From Epinephelus fuscoguttatus (Eukaryota; Chordata; Actinopteri; Perciformes; Serranidae), in assembly GCF_011397635.1 (NCBI RefSeq), contig NC_064770.1, forward strand, positions 28,041,603-28,105,602: a DNA stretch of 64,000 nucleotides, read 5' to 3'. Made by a program: the position numbers and the translations under genes. The notes under the pieces were generated by a model that worked only from the letters and a program-made list of their open reading frames with translations, did not search any database and was not told where the DNA came from. Within the stretch, counting starts at the first letter, position 1. Each line of letters opens with the position of its first letter. Below, piece after piece: positions 24,929 through 47,235 of the stretch.

Positions 24929-25813
24929 ATATCCTCCTGAGACCTAAGCCTCTGTTTGGTATGTCTCCTAGCTATTTGGGATCAGTAGGACTTGATAAGT
25001 ATAAAAAACTGAACAGTGTCTTTGAACAAGACAAAAGATGTCCTCATATGGGGACAATGGGTTTATCTTAATAGTCACAAATGTGTGCGTAAGTTTAACA
25101 CTGATAATCTGAACATAAAAAATTGAATTAAAAGTATTGTAACAAATCTAAAAATCTTGTGATTCATTCATTTAGAAACTCTGCATGAATTTTCCTTGAC
25201 CCATACTCCAAGTCCCAACATCCTCAAACATGATGATCATAAAAGCTTGTTACTGTTGCTAAAATTGGTCAAATTTGTTGGCATATCAAACTACAAACAT
25301 TATTAATCATAAATCCACGTTTCAGCCATAAAGTGTGATCAGGTTTTAAACCTATTTTCACTTCTGTGTCCGGATTGGCTGCAGACTAGTCTGGGCCGAC
25401 TCTCACTTTAAGATTGGAGAAAAAAACGCCTGGGCTGCTTGTATTTCTTTCAACCAATCACAATTGTTCTGGGCGGTGCCACAGCAATGGTGCGCTTGCA
25501 AAAATATTGGCAGGGGGAAACAGGTTTTGGTGTAACATGCCCACACAGGATGCGAACCATGGCAGAAAAATGGCTACATCCCCGCAAGATCAAACACCGC
25601 AAAAGTTAGTAAAGGACGTTTGTCGATTATGACAACCGGAAGTGGTAGGGCGGGACAGCGGGTGGCTCGTTCCGCCCAATGAGAGGCTGATCTCTGCAGC
25701 GAACTTCCGCCCACCCAGACTAGCTGCAGACTGACTTGGCAGAGATGGCCACCATCTTGTTTTTACATGGATTAGTGTATTGTGCTCTTACTACTAGGGT
25801 CTCAGGAGGATAT
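24929..25813. mobile_element. MITE with ATATCCTCCTGAGACC termini
   Basis: The left end ATATCCTCCTGAGACCTAAG is matched by the right end, which in reverse complement reads ATATCCTCCTGAGACCCTAG. The ends lie 885 bp apart. Internal sequence is non-coding and interrupted by a second element at about 25360-25740, so the uninterrupted original was probably about 500 bp. The target duplication was not resolved. Confidence 0.65.
25360..25740. mobile_element. Element nested inside the 24.9-25.8 kb MITE
   Basis: The left side has GGCTGCAGACTAGTCTGGGC. The right side has CCCAGACTAGCTGCAGAC, roughly its reverse complement, with GC-rich internal sequence distinct from the AT-rich host element. This fits a later insertion. 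Ends are approximate. Confidence 0.5.
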
Positions 25814-26047
25814 GCTCACTGTAGATGTTTGACTGGAGCTAAAAGGAAAACCTGGGGTGGTTTGACAGGGAAAGGCCATCTGCAAGTCTACATACTGGCA
25901 GCATAAAATATGTTTGCATACCTACGGTATGTTTAGTCCTCAAGGTGTGGTTCTTGTGGGTGGATCTTAGATTGGGATCTTACAGCATTATGAAGGGTAA
26001 GGTTTGGGGGACACAAGCACTATCTTGTTGAACTTAACAAGCTAGGA

Positions 26048-26493
26048 CAGGGGTGTCACACTCATTTTAGTTCATGGGCCACATACAGCCCAGTTTGATC
26101 TCAGTTGGGCCGGACAAGTAAAACCACTGCATAATAACCTATAAATAATTTTTCCCCCTTTTGTTTTAGTACATTCTGAAAACATTCAGTGCTTAAGCAA
26201 CAGGATCCCACTCCCACCCACATTGTTTAAAGACAGATTCAGATTCATTTGTACTGACGCTGCTGGTTGACAATATATTGCACAATGTTCAATATCTTTA
26301 AATATGGCCACAGTAAGTAAGTAAGCCTCTGAGGCAGCATTTTAAATTAAGTATCCACTCACTGTTTAACTTGCTCCTGAAACCTGACACCTCTTAGCCT
26401 TCACAAGTGCATCAATATCAGGTGTGCAAAGTCATCTCATGGGCCCTTTGATGGGCCAGTTCTGGCCCCTGGGTCGTATGTTTGACACCCCTG
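26048..26493. mobile_element. Non-autonomous hAT element
   Basis: The left terminus CAGGGGTGTCACACTCATTT is mirrored by the right terminus TTTGACACCCCTG. Flanks are AGCTAGGA on the left and ATCTAGGG on the right, an 8-bp target duplication matching at six positions, as expected for hAT elements. The 446-bp interior is non-coding. Confidence 0.82.
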
Positions 26494-27519
26494 ATCTAGG
26501 GCATCCAGCCTCCAACCATGTTGGTATAGTTTTCAGGAAGGGGGATTAATAACGCTGCAAAGTTAGACTCAATTTTCGTGAGGTAACAACTGGCATGGCT
26601 GTTTTCAAAGGGCTCTGTTGAACTCTCAGCTCAAGATACCTGCATGATAATGTGTTCTACAATTACCCACGAGTCTCCCCTAAACTTGAGAAGGCTTGCC
26701 CCCAATAAATGTTTGTTCCCTTGCAATCAATGTGCTCCTTCAAATTATAGCTGTCTGTTTGTCTTTTTAATGAAAAGGACAACCAGCCTATTTGAAGAAC
26801 GATGAATCGCCAAACATACACAGATAAAAAAACACATTAAAACCTGATAATTAGTCATGGCTTTTGTGGCCCCCATCTGGCCATGCCTATGTAAAAAATG
26901 TGGGGGCACCACTGTTGGTCACCACAAGGATTTGCCACTTGTTGAAAAAAAAAGTATCTCTCTCTTCCTCTCTCTCTCACACCCACAAAGATTGCATAAT
27001 GTATGTGGCTGCAGTTGCCTTTGGTTGACCTGCGTGCCTGCTGATTACCAACATCACATCTGCTGAGACAAGCACACATTCACAATCACACTCCAGTTTG
27101 CAAGTGTACATCTGTGAAATTTCATTCGGCTGTTCTCGCTGAATGTTCGCTCACAAACACTGTGTGGTTTGTTCTCATGTCCAACAACCGGCATTTATAA
27201 ACAAACCAAGAAACTGGCAGTGTCCGAGCCAAAGCTTTAACTACATTTACCTCCTCCGCAACAGACAGGTGCATTCCTCATCATATCATTCACCACATAA
27301 TGGCTCAATTGAATGGTTGATGTCCTTAGGTACATGATGTTTCTGGGAAGCTTTGTTTATATGAGTTGTCTCCAGGAGATGTGGTTGTTGCATCAGAAGT
27401 TTGGTGCAGCACAGAGATCTTATGTTCCCTCTTACCCCAAGAGCCAGTCTTAAGACAGTCAGCAGATCTAATCACACAGAGATCTTTCACATAAACAGAG
27501 GAGGAACATCACCCCCCCC

Positions 27520-27556
<37 letters not shown>

Positions 27557-27961
27557 TTCACATCTTCTTTGGTGGTAAAAGCAGAGCTAACAGTTGACCT
27601 GAGTGTATTTAGAAACACGAGTGTTCACTGCCCTCCGGTGGTCACCGTGAGGAGCTGCAACACCACAAGACTTCAGTGGCTGTCAGATGGCTGGTATTTT
27701 GCAACTTCACTTTTAACAGCAGGCTAATGGGAAGGCACCAAAAATCTTGAGTGGAATCTGGATGTAGAATAAAACGCACCAATGTTTTTAATATTCTCTT
27801 GGGTCTCCCACATATGAAATGGATTCTTGTATATAAAGATTTTTCTGCAAAAGTTGTAAGAGAAGAGAAGAATAAATTAATCGATCAATTAATTAATCAA
27901 TTATATAATAAAAATACAGATTGATATTATCAAAACAGATAGCTACTACTTATAGGCTATA
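26494..27961. other. Noncoding stretch
   Basis: No gene recognised. Includes a C-run followed by a CA tract (27514-27555) and an AT-rich tail near 27870-27960 that abuts the 3' end of the LINE fragment. Confidence 0.5.
27526..27555. repeat. (CA)n microsatellite
   Basis: Short CA tract of about 30 bp preceded by a poly-C run. Confidence 0.93.
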
Positions 27962-28650
27962 TTAAAAAGATATGTTTTGGGTCGTCGTTTTAAAACTGTC
28001 CACTGAGCCGTATCGTCTGATATTCAAAGGCAGGTAGTCCCATGTTTTTGGGGTAGAGTAGCTAAAGGAAGCATCCCCGGAGGTTTTTGTAGTGACATTA
28101 AGGACAGTTTGAGCAGCTATGGAGGATCTCAGGGTTCGTGGAGGGACATATGGTGACAGGGAGTCTGTTATATAGGAGGGGGCCATGCCATTAAGAGCCT
28201 TATAAACCAATAGAAGGATTTTAAAATCAATTCTAGAAGATAGTGGGAGCCAGAGTAGGATATGTAAAATGATAGTTATATGGTCTCTCTTTTTAGCTTT
28301 TGTTGAAACCATGGCAGCGGCATTATGAATGGTTTGTAGTGTTGCGATGGGTCAGTATATAGGGCATTACTATAGTCAAGATGACTGGAAACAAAAGTAC
28401 GAACAAGCCTCTCAGCATCTTGCTGGTTCAGTCGAGGTCGTACCTTAGCTATATTGCGTAATTGATAAAAAGTAGTTATGTTTAATGAACTAAAATGAGC
28501 TCTAAAGTTGAGATCAGATACTGGGACACATCCCTTTAATAAAATGAGTTTGAAATAAAGCCAAGGCGAATGGGAGGTGATACACCTGAACTCATGTAAT
28601 TTCATATTGCAAGCTCTGATTGATACCAAATTTGGTGTGACAGTGGGCAT
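27962..28650 (-). pseudogene. LINE (L2/Maui-type) reverse transcriptase 3' fragment
   Basis: Two minus-strand frames overlap. The upstream one (28650-28276) carries LRNIAKVRPRLNQQDAERLV followed by SSHLDYSNALY. The downstream one (28312-27962) carries LLWLPLSSRIDFKILLLVYK, ALNGMAPSYITDSLSPYVP and TPKTWDYLPLNIR, then a stop. These are hallmark phrases from the thumb/C-terminal end of L2-clade ORF2 proteins. A frameshift and internal loss separate the frames (the usual junction around AARVL is missing), and nothing upstream encodes the endonuclease or RT palm. It is a 5'-truncated, inactive copy, as is typical of LINE insertion. Confidence 0.88.
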
Positions 28651-29745
28651 GGGGTTCTTCTACATGTATGACAAAACAGGATGTGAATACCTTCATGCAT
28701 TGAGTAAATACAGTGCTACAGAATATATTTTGATCTCATACTTTTGCACTTTGATTAAATTAAAATTTTGAATGCGGGACTTTTATTAGGTTATTTCCAC
28801 ACTTCTTCTTCCTCTGCAACTGGCCAATGAACAATGCCCAGTCTGGAGCTGTGCTGCTACTGCGGTAAAACACAGAGTCTTTAACATGAGCACTTTCATT
28901 CACATTTCAGTCAGATACCTGAAGAGCCTGCTCCGCTAGCCTCCATCCCCCGATCTGCCCTTTTTAAAGTGTACTACATGTCTAACCTGCAGGGTGTTTG
29001 TTGTTTATTGTCAGAGAAATGCTCTCACTACTTACAAGCAAGTCCAGACCTTCGTAAACAACAGGCAGCTGTTATGACATGATGGCTTTTGACAGCTTCA
29101 CTGTTTTATTGTCATTTAATATGATCCCATAGAGCACTTGTGTAGTGCTGCTGTCTGTTGAGGATATCCTCCATATCTCTCAGATTAAAGCATCACTGTG
29201 TTTTTGTGCGTCAGCAGAGAGGGCCTGTGGGCAACAGTTTACAACTCTGAATTTGAATTGTTTCTGTCTCTATGGCAAACAAAACTTCTTAAGACTATTG
29301 GGTTTGTACTATTGAATATTTCACTTATGTTGTACTCACTGAACAGATCTGGGCCCTTTGTGTAAATATTTGGCTGAAAAGTGGAATTTTCAGACAACCC
29401 CTTCTCACTTACTTAGCACTGGGAATAACTAGAAGAAGAAAAAAAATCAACACTCTAAATATTAGTTAGTGGTGTTGGGGGTAACTTGTTGGGTTAGATG
29501 GGTGATTTACAACCTGTCTAGCTGATCACAGCCATTAAAGGTCAAACAGAACATGTTCCCCTAGTTTTGGACACCATAAGGTCCCAGACAGGAGAGGCAA
29601 TAATCAACACGTGTGCATTGTTTTCCCTCACACAAAATAGCTCAACCTGTAGAGCAATGTTAGTGAAGAAGGATGATGAAACGACACTGACTGAGAAGCA
29701 AACCATTTGGGAATTCCCACTCTGTTATTGGCACTGTTTTTTTCA
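28651..29745. other. Noncoding stretch
   Basis: Nothing recognisable. AT-rich intergenic sequence. Confidence 0.45.
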
Positions 29746-30110
29746 CCTATTGTGGAGAACTGGTTTAACTTCTCTTCACTACTCATGAGATTAGATTATG
29801 GTTTCTTTTCATACTAGTGTCACAGTTAAAAATCCTGGTAGCGTGACAACACCAGAAGGAAGTACTATACTAGGATTATGTTAAAATACAACCAGCAGTA
29901 TTGCTGATGCCACTTGACCAACTACTGTGAGGGCTTTTTATGCTGTTTTTAGCATGCGTTACAAATCAAGCACAAAAATTTAATTGGTTTTGGCAGTATG
30001 ACCTTTAAATGGTGCAAATGTATCCTCCTATTGTGGAGGTGTGGTTTAAGTTTTGCTAACCACTCATGCTATTAGAGTATGGCTACAATGAAGGAAACTA
30101 CTTTACATGT
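29746..30110 (+). repeat. Two direct copies of an unclassified interspersed repeat
   Basis: The motif CCTATTGTGGAG...GGTTTAA...CACTCATG...ATTA...TATGG occurs at about 29744-29800 and again at about 30028-30084. A third copy lies inverted at 34613-34705 in gtpbp1 intron 1 and shares TTTTGGCAGTATG and AAGTGTGGTTTAGGTTTTG. No coding capacity and no class assignment. Confidence 0.55.
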
Positions 30111-30200
30111 GACCTTTATATTTCACTGCATGATAAATGGTACAGAGGTGTCCTTGGAAAACCTGGTTATGATGGTGGTATTAATATAAAAGCATGCTGT

Positions 30201-30529
30201 AATGGTGCAGCAGTAGTTCAGTTGGTTTGGGAACTGAAGGGTTGCTGGTCCAAGTCCCCGGACCAAATATGGAGCGTGGACTGGTAGGTGGAGAGGTGCC
30301 AGTTTGCCTCCTGAGCACTGCCGAGATGCCCTTGAGCAAGGTACTAAACCCCCAACTGCCCGGGGCACCTGTCCAAAGCAGCTTTCTCACTCTGACATCT
30401 CTCCATTTAATGCATGCTTAGGTTCTGTTTGTGCATGTATGTGTATTTCGGGCCTGTGTGCACATGGCAACAGTGTGAAAAACATTGAATTTCCCCTCGG
30501 GGATTAATAAAGTACGTCTTCTTCTTCTA
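30201..30529 (+). mobile_element. tRNA-derived SINE
   Basis: The head resembles a tRNA, with A-box-like TAGTTCAGTTGGTTTGGGA and B-box-like GGTCCAAGTCC. The body includes CCTGAGCACTGCCGAGATGC and GAGCAAGGTACTAAACCCCC. The tail ends TTTCCCCTCGGGGATTAATA followed by a CTT microsatellite. This matches a common teleost SINE organisation with a LINE-derived tail. The small frames crossing it are not genes. Confidence 0.82.
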
Positions 30530-32227
30530 AAACTGCATTTAGTCCAGTCAGTCTGACTCAGAAATGAGCCCCAACCTTGGAGAAATTGCAATAGTAATGT
30601 TTCATAGCTTGCATTGGTTCTAATACCCTCCGGCATTGTGTATTAAAGGTATGCCTTCATGGATCAAAGTCAAACGCAAAGTTTTAACATTTTACAGTTA
30701 CATGGTCTTGGTGAAATCATGTTAATATTGGAGGGTCTATGTACACCTATCCAACACATTTGGTGTCTTTTCCCAAGTGTTTGGGGTCAATCTTTTTAAT
30801 AAAACACATTTTAAGAGGATATTCTGATGTATTATACCTATATTTCGGGTACTACTACCCATTTTTTTGCCAAATATCCCACTGACAGTTTGTGCCATAC
30901 TGCTCCTATGGGTGTATCTGCACCTAAACTGGATATAAATTATTCCATATATATATTTCGTATCTATAACGTCATCATTCCTTGTAAGTTTGAGAGGGAT
31001 ATAGGGGACTGTAGTGCAGCGGAGATGAAAGGTTGGACTGACATGGAGATACAAAGTGTGTGCAAGCTGACTGGTTTTATGAGCATCTTTACTCTTATTG
31101 TCATTGTCTTATTATTTTTTTTAGTCACTTAAAACAAATAATTTAAATTTACATAAATTGCCAAAGCAATATGAAATACTGTTCCTCGTGATGATGTACC
31201 AGAAAAAGACATCCTGCATGTCTTACATGGGATGGGATAGGAAACACATATGGTGCAATAGTGGAACTTGTATTTGTAATGCTCGAAAACATTATGGGAA
31301 ATTGGATGGTTGGTATCTGATGGTAATATGTGAGGGAACATCCTTGAAAACTACTGTTTAGGCATAAATTATATGAAAATATCATGTTCAGAAGCAGAGA
31401 TATGCACTTCTTTGTGTGATGCTAAGTTTATCTTGATCCACTAAATATCTAATGGTATAGTTTTAATGTAATTTGGATGGCCCAGTAGATTTCAAAAAAC
31501 TTTGAATGACTACTGTTGCAATTTTCCCTGGGTCAAGCCACAGATTGACTGCTCTGTTTGGAAATAAATTGATGGTGCTACTGAGGCTTATCATGGCTCG
31601 GTATCATTGTGCTAAAAGGCACACAGTGATGTCACATCAAGTAAATCAAAGCAGCTGCACAACACAACTTATCAGGGGTGGACACTAACTGAGGAAATTG
31701 ATGGGATCCAAAGGTGAAAAAGGAGCTGCCTCCCTGATGCAACCCTGTGTAATCTGTTTATGTCTGTATTATGTGTAATTTGACCCTTCCAAACACAAGA
31801 CTGATTGCTGTAACTCATGCAGGTTTACATCATTGTCAACTTTTAGTCTTAACCTTAATAATGATAATTTGGGTAAATCAAACCAGGTGTGCAGCCTGTT
31901 GTCACTGATTTTAATAAAAATAAAAAAAAAAAACATTACAAGTTTTAGATATAAACTTATGTCAAACTATTTTAAGGCCAGGGGAGTGATTATTTCACAT
32001 GCAAAGATGTGTTTCAGGTACAGGGAAATGTATTTAGGCATAAAATATGATAGCTAACTTTACCAAAACAGCATCACTCTTATTCTTTTCTAATTTATTA
32101 CCATGATCATTACATCAACAACAACAGGAGTATTACACAGTACTTTCACCATTGCACAGACACCATCCCTGCTGCTGTGTGAGGGCCTGTCCCACCTTTT
32201 AATCATATGAACAGCCCCCTCTCTGGT
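30530..32227. other. Noncoding stretch upstream of gtpbp1
   Basis: AT-rich sequence. A 101-codon frame (30827-31132 plus) has a hydrophobic C-terminus but no recognisable domain or splice context, so I do not call it a gene. No other features seen. Confidence 0.45.
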
Positions 32228-32390
32228 ATTGGTCCTCTGTCAACATATTCACATTGGCTCAGTGCTATTGGTGAGCTGGAGGTAAAAAGGCAGGTACACC
32301 AGCTTAGCCACGCCTTCCTTATTAATATTAATAAAGTGGTGGCAATTTTATTTTTAAATGGCTTGAATGCAAGCTGAGTGCATATAAATA
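32228..32390 (+). promoter_or_regulatory. Candidate gtpbp1 promoter: triple inverted CCAAT plus TATA
   Basis: Three ATTGG words (inverted CCAAT, NF-Y-type sites) lie at 32228-32232, 32253-32257 and 32267-32271. They are followed by TATAAATA at 32383-32390, about 190 bp upstream of the first coding ATG. The spacing from the CCAAT cluster to the TATA-like box is a little over 110 bp. The start site is not visible, and a GC-rich CpG-containing block surrounds exon 1, so initiation may be dispersed instead. Confidence 0.4.
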
Positions 32391-32582
32391 AGCAGCACCT
32401 TCATGTGATGTTAACCAAAGTGAGGTGAAGCAGTTGAACTTACATTGTCTGTGTTGTAGCTGACGGAGGTGAGTGTGTAGGGCTTGTGGTGCACAGGCGA
32501 GCGTGTATGCGTGTTTGGTCGCCAGCCGTCTTCACAACAATTGGGGCAGCTTGAAATTTATTACTGTAAGGCTGGCATAGAC

Positions 32583-42576
<9,994 letters not shown>

Positions 42577-43546
42577 ACTGCCCCTCTCATCCCTTGTGAA
42601 CCTCCCTCTCTGCTATCGCTCCACCAAGTGTCTTCATTCCATTAACCATGAAGGATGCAGACGTTCGGAGCAAGACACTCTCCTCAGTCTTATTACTCCT
42701 TGCCTTTCTACACCAGGTCCTATAGTTTTTATTTTTAAAGGGAACACAAAGGGGTATGCCTGAACCTAAAGGTGTACACCCTTCATGCATTTTAACGTCA
42801 GCTGCCTTTACTGTCTTGAATGGTTTGGGTGACGGAGAGCAGTGTGGTTTTTGAGATTAGCCTCACTCAGGATGATGATTTATTTAATTTTATCCATATT
42901 TTATGTCTGTATAATACACAGTTCAGTCCTCTGGCTGGATGTCAGTGGCAGGGAGGGAGGCTTAAACTGAAAACAAGGGTCCATTACCAATACGAGCAGC
43001 TATACGTGAAACTCCCCCTCCCCATGCATTCCCTGTGTATTTGCAATGAAAAACAGTTCATGTACTATTTATACTGCATATGTAAATTAGCTGTTAGTTG
43101 TGCTCTGATTGGACTGATGCCATTGTACAAAAATGTATGCAAATCATAAATGAATGTAGCAGAAGGCACATAGTGATTTTAAATTCTACATATGGAAAAT
43201 ATAAGCTGTTGCATTTCTTTTTTATAATTGTCAGTTATTTATTTGGCATACATGCAAAAGGTTCACTCTTGGATGTCTTTTAATCTACTCTCACCTGCAC
43301 TCTTAGACTCAGTAGTATCTATCATGCTTCTACCGTCAGTCAGCCATGTTACAAACCTTATACAAATAGTGGTAGTACAAACAAATACAGCACATCATCT
43401 CGTCACTCCAATAGTTGCTCATAATTATAAAGACATGCAGTACTTGCAGTGCTACTTGTAACTCTAGTACCCCATGCGTTATGGCCTGTCGCTGTTAACA
43501 TGTTGTGACATTTTGAACACACTTTGCCGCTGAAAAACTGACCATT

Positions 43547-43552
43547 AATAAA
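43547..43552 (+). terminator. gtpbp1: gtpbp1 polyadenylation signal
   Basis: Canonical AATAAA about 970 nt after the gtpbp1 stop codon, followed by a T/GT-rich stretch (CAGTGTCTCTTTGTCTATGT) suitable as a downstream element. It implies a 3' UTR of roughly 1 kb. Confidence 0.7.
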
Positions 43553-45007
43553 CAGGCTTTACTGAACTTTTCAACAGTGTCTCTTTGTCTATGTGTGCAT
43601 TTTTCTTAAATTATATATTAAACATCTTAAAAGGAATACTTCACTGGCATAATGACCATTTGTATATCAGTTTCCATGAGTTACCTTTGGATTGAACGGG
43701 ACTGTGTTTAACAGCAAAACTATATAAAAACATCAATTTACAAACTCACACAACTCGTGCAGTATAATCCAAGTCTCATTCATCCAGTCGTACGCTCAAA
43801 GGTTCCCAAACACGTGTTTTCATCAGAAGATTATGATTTAAAACACACCAGTACAGACAGTCTCATGCACAGCCAAGTAGTGTGCTCAGGTATGCTCAGG
43901 GCGTGCAACTCGTATGTGGGAGTGTTTGAAATTGTGAGGTTTTAGCAGAAATGTATGTCTTTGGGAAATACTGAGCATATGACTGGATAGATGAGATTTT
44001 GATAACACTGCACGAGGTGTACCAGGGTTTGTAAATGAATGTTTTGACACAGTTTTTTCTGTTGTTAAACGTGGTCCCCAATGACTTAGATTCACGAAGA
44101 ATGCTTTCCTTTTTTTGGATTCTCCGTTCAAGGTGGAGGCATGCGTTCACTTCACAAATTGAAATGAACAAGCAAATGTAACTGATACACAAATGGTCAT
44201 TTTACGGGTGAAATATTTGTAAAAATTATAAAAAAAAATACTATTTATACTAAATACTATACTATGTATTTTATTTGTAAGGAGTGAAGAAAATATCTTA
44301 AAATAATTTAACAAGAGAGTGGATGGTTTGTATTTTGTTTATCGTGTTCTTTTTCTCCAATATACTGTAACTCACTTAAGCTTAAAGAGTGTTGTTGAGT
44401 AGTCTTTGTCTCATCAGTGTCACATTACAGATGCAAAGCAGCAACTATTAACCAGATTGTCTTTGAGTAGACAGCAGAATATACTTGTGTATTTCAATTG
44501 TGATTTTTTACAATCATTACAAAGTGATTTACACAGACTACACCAGCTACCATCATGTAAGACCAAGTTGATTGCGTTTCCTGCACATGGTTACAGTTAA
44601 CAATGGAAGTCCAAAAAGATTCTCAGCTGAAATTACAGGACAGTTTGAAGTGTAACACCTGCAAGATCTGATTAGCTTGGCAGTCATATCCTATACAATG
44701 AAATATTTGCCATCAGAAAAGTATATTTTGTGATGCGCAGGAAAATGTTTCACAACTTAAATTAGCATATTAACCTTCTCAAGTCCTCAATTACAGTCTA
44801 CCATTATCAAGAATGGTCGACAGTTTGAATAAATAAACAGACAATGCTGTGTTTTGTCATGTATTTGCAGCTTAAAGTCAGAACTAAAGGTCAGTTTGGA
44901 AATCAGTTACAGGTCAGAATATGTTGAATCGTTTTAACTCTCCAGGGCACATTTAGTCACAAGCAAAGTGTTTACTTTATATACAAAAACATTACAAATA
45001 TGTAACA

Positions 45008-45013
45008 TTTATT
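45008..45013 (-). terminator. sgsm3: Candidate distal polyadenylation signal of sgsm3
   Basis: Minus-strand AATAAA roughly 0.8 kb downstream of the distal stop codon (45807-45809). Other weaker hexamers exist, so choice of site is inference. Confidence 0.4.
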
Positions 45014-45465
45014 TACTATAGATTGTAACACAAAAAGTATTTATCTGCGTCATTTACATTATGTCATACAAGTGCAGACTGTTTACTACCAGTGTTTAGG
45101 TAGCACACAAAGCCATGGTCTTGTATCACAATTTGAAAAGGCTTTACTCGGCATGTGCAACATCAGTGTTTAATGAAATATCTTGTGGAGTTCATGATAA
45201 TGAGGTAAGTAGCATTCCTCTCAAAAAATAATTTGTAACTTTACAGCTCCGTTTTCAGGAATGTTCTGTTTTGGTCTTGATATTTGGGAATATACAGGGT
45301 AGTGTGGCGTTTAGGACCGTGTTAAACGCCCAGTGTTTGTCGTGGTGATGACCTGCTGCTGTGTTTTACACACATACACATACACACACACACACACAGT
45401 CGGTGTGAAAGAAACGGACTGTACGTCTCACTCCTGCATAACACATGTATGCAGGAGTATGTATA

Positions 45466-45466
<1 letters not shown>

Positions 45467-45508
<42 letters not shown>

Positions 45509-45537
45509 TACATTTATATATATATATATATATATAT
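45467..45537. repeat. (TA)n microsatellite
   Basis: Two TA runs separated by AATATACATTTA; likely inside the sgsm3 3' UTR. Confidence 0.93.
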
Positions 45538-45806
45538 CTTTCTCCATGTAGTGCAGCCTCCTACACTGGGGCTGAGTTAAAATAAAGTATGCACCTTAAT
45601 GCACACACGCCTCAGCACATACAAACTCGTCAACCTTAGTCCAATGCTGAACGGTGACGTGACAGATGGAGTCTGTGAAGTAGTCACTTACTGTAGCAGA
45701 CAACGGTGTCTAATTTATAACTGACAGTCTGTAAGAAACAGGTAGAGACATCAAATGTACATAGACACGCGGGACAGGGAGGGATTCAGCCATGTTGTGC
45801 TTGGGT

Positions 45807-47173
45807 CTATCCATCAATGTCCCAGCTGAAGAGGTGATGTTTCACCAACATATCCTGCACTCCCTCTTTCAGCGGCCTCTGCTCCTTTTCCTGGAAGAGA
45901 AAGGAAATGTTAAAAGCTTTTACCTGAACACAAAGTAAACACTACACCAGAGAGGGCAGTTTAATTATATTAGACATGTGACCAAACAGCAATTGGCAGC
46001 TTTAAAGAGTGCACTTTGAGTGCTGCTAACAACGTGACTGTAGTCTGGCCAGAGGGGATTTACAGATCGAGCTGATCCATGGAGATTAATAACTGTAACA
46101 GCAGAGACTCTAAGGCAGTGAGAAGTACTGGAGGGACATAAGCAACATGAAGCGATCATTAGAAATGTTACTTCACTTTTTCAAAAGCTCAAATAAAAAA
46201 AAGGTACATTAGGGTAAGGACGGGAACTACAGAGTGAGTTGATTTGTGTGGTAGGGTAGCAGTCTCACACCAGCAGGTAAGTAAACTAGTCCCTAATGGC
46301 TACACTAAAGCATGTACAGTCTCACATGTGACATGTTACCTAGAGGTCCCAACTAAAGAGGTGATGCTGAACCAGCACATCCATAACTTCTGCTTTCAGA
46401 ATTGCAGATTTCTGAAACAGCAGAAAGTCATACAGTTTTTCTCCCCTGAATACTAACATGTTGTCTTTGAATAGTAAGACTTGCTCACTAATTCTCTATA
46501 TGAGGAGGCTGTGGTTTATCTCCTTGACTCACCTCTTTCTTGTCAGGTAGCTCACAGTCTTGGGAGAGGCTGAAGGCAAACTTTGATAGGACCCTGAGGA
46601 GATGACAAACATACAACAGTCATTATTTGTTTGATTAGTCAGATTATCTGTCTACATTGATCCGCAGGGTTAATATTGCCAGCCAACATCAGGAAGTCAG
46701 CACCAAGGCAGCAGCTTTTTTTTTTTTTTTTTTTTTTTTAAGATGTTTTTGTTTTGGGGTGGCTTTGTCCCTTTAATGGCAAGACAGTTTGAAACATGAA
46801 ACAGGTAGAGAGAGCTATGGACTGGATTCGAACTCAAAGCCACCGCAGCAAGGACAGTGCCTTTGTATGTGGGGTGCCTGCTCTAACGACTGAGCTACAG
46901 GGCACCCCAAAGTTCCCATAGTTAACCACTTTCAATGTGCTGTCTGAGATTTTAATGTTCTCTAAATGTAAGATAAAGTCAAAACTGGCTGCAGTTCTTC
47001 AGTGTTTCTTACCTGAGCTCACACTTGATCTGTACCCATCCAGGACTGCGAAGGAACGACCACGGATGATACCATTTCTCTACAGCAGCCATGCTGGAAC
47101 ACAACACCTCCAACCACAGGTGCAGCACCTGCTCACTGGAGGGGCAGACACACATTAAGAATCAAACAGCCTG

Positions 47174-47235
<62 letters not shown>

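Larger units (their letters stand above)
43580..45806. other. Interval between convergent gtpbp1 and sgsm3
   Basis: No coding exon seen. The right part is probably the sgsm3 3' UTR on the minus strand; a minus-strand AATAAA lies at 45008-45013, about 0.8 kb past the distal stop. A long TA dinucleotide tract (45467-45537) lies within it. Confidence 0.5.

Noticed and set aside
30827..31132. 101-codon frame with a hydrophobic C-terminal segment
   Set aside because: AT-rich DNA readily yields hydrophobic codons. There is no family resemblance, the opposite strand is also open over 105 codons, and no promoter or partner exon is visible.
32316..32340. AATAAAGTGGTGGCA word similar to Tc1 termini
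   Set aside because: Too short and without a partner terminus; likely coincidence.
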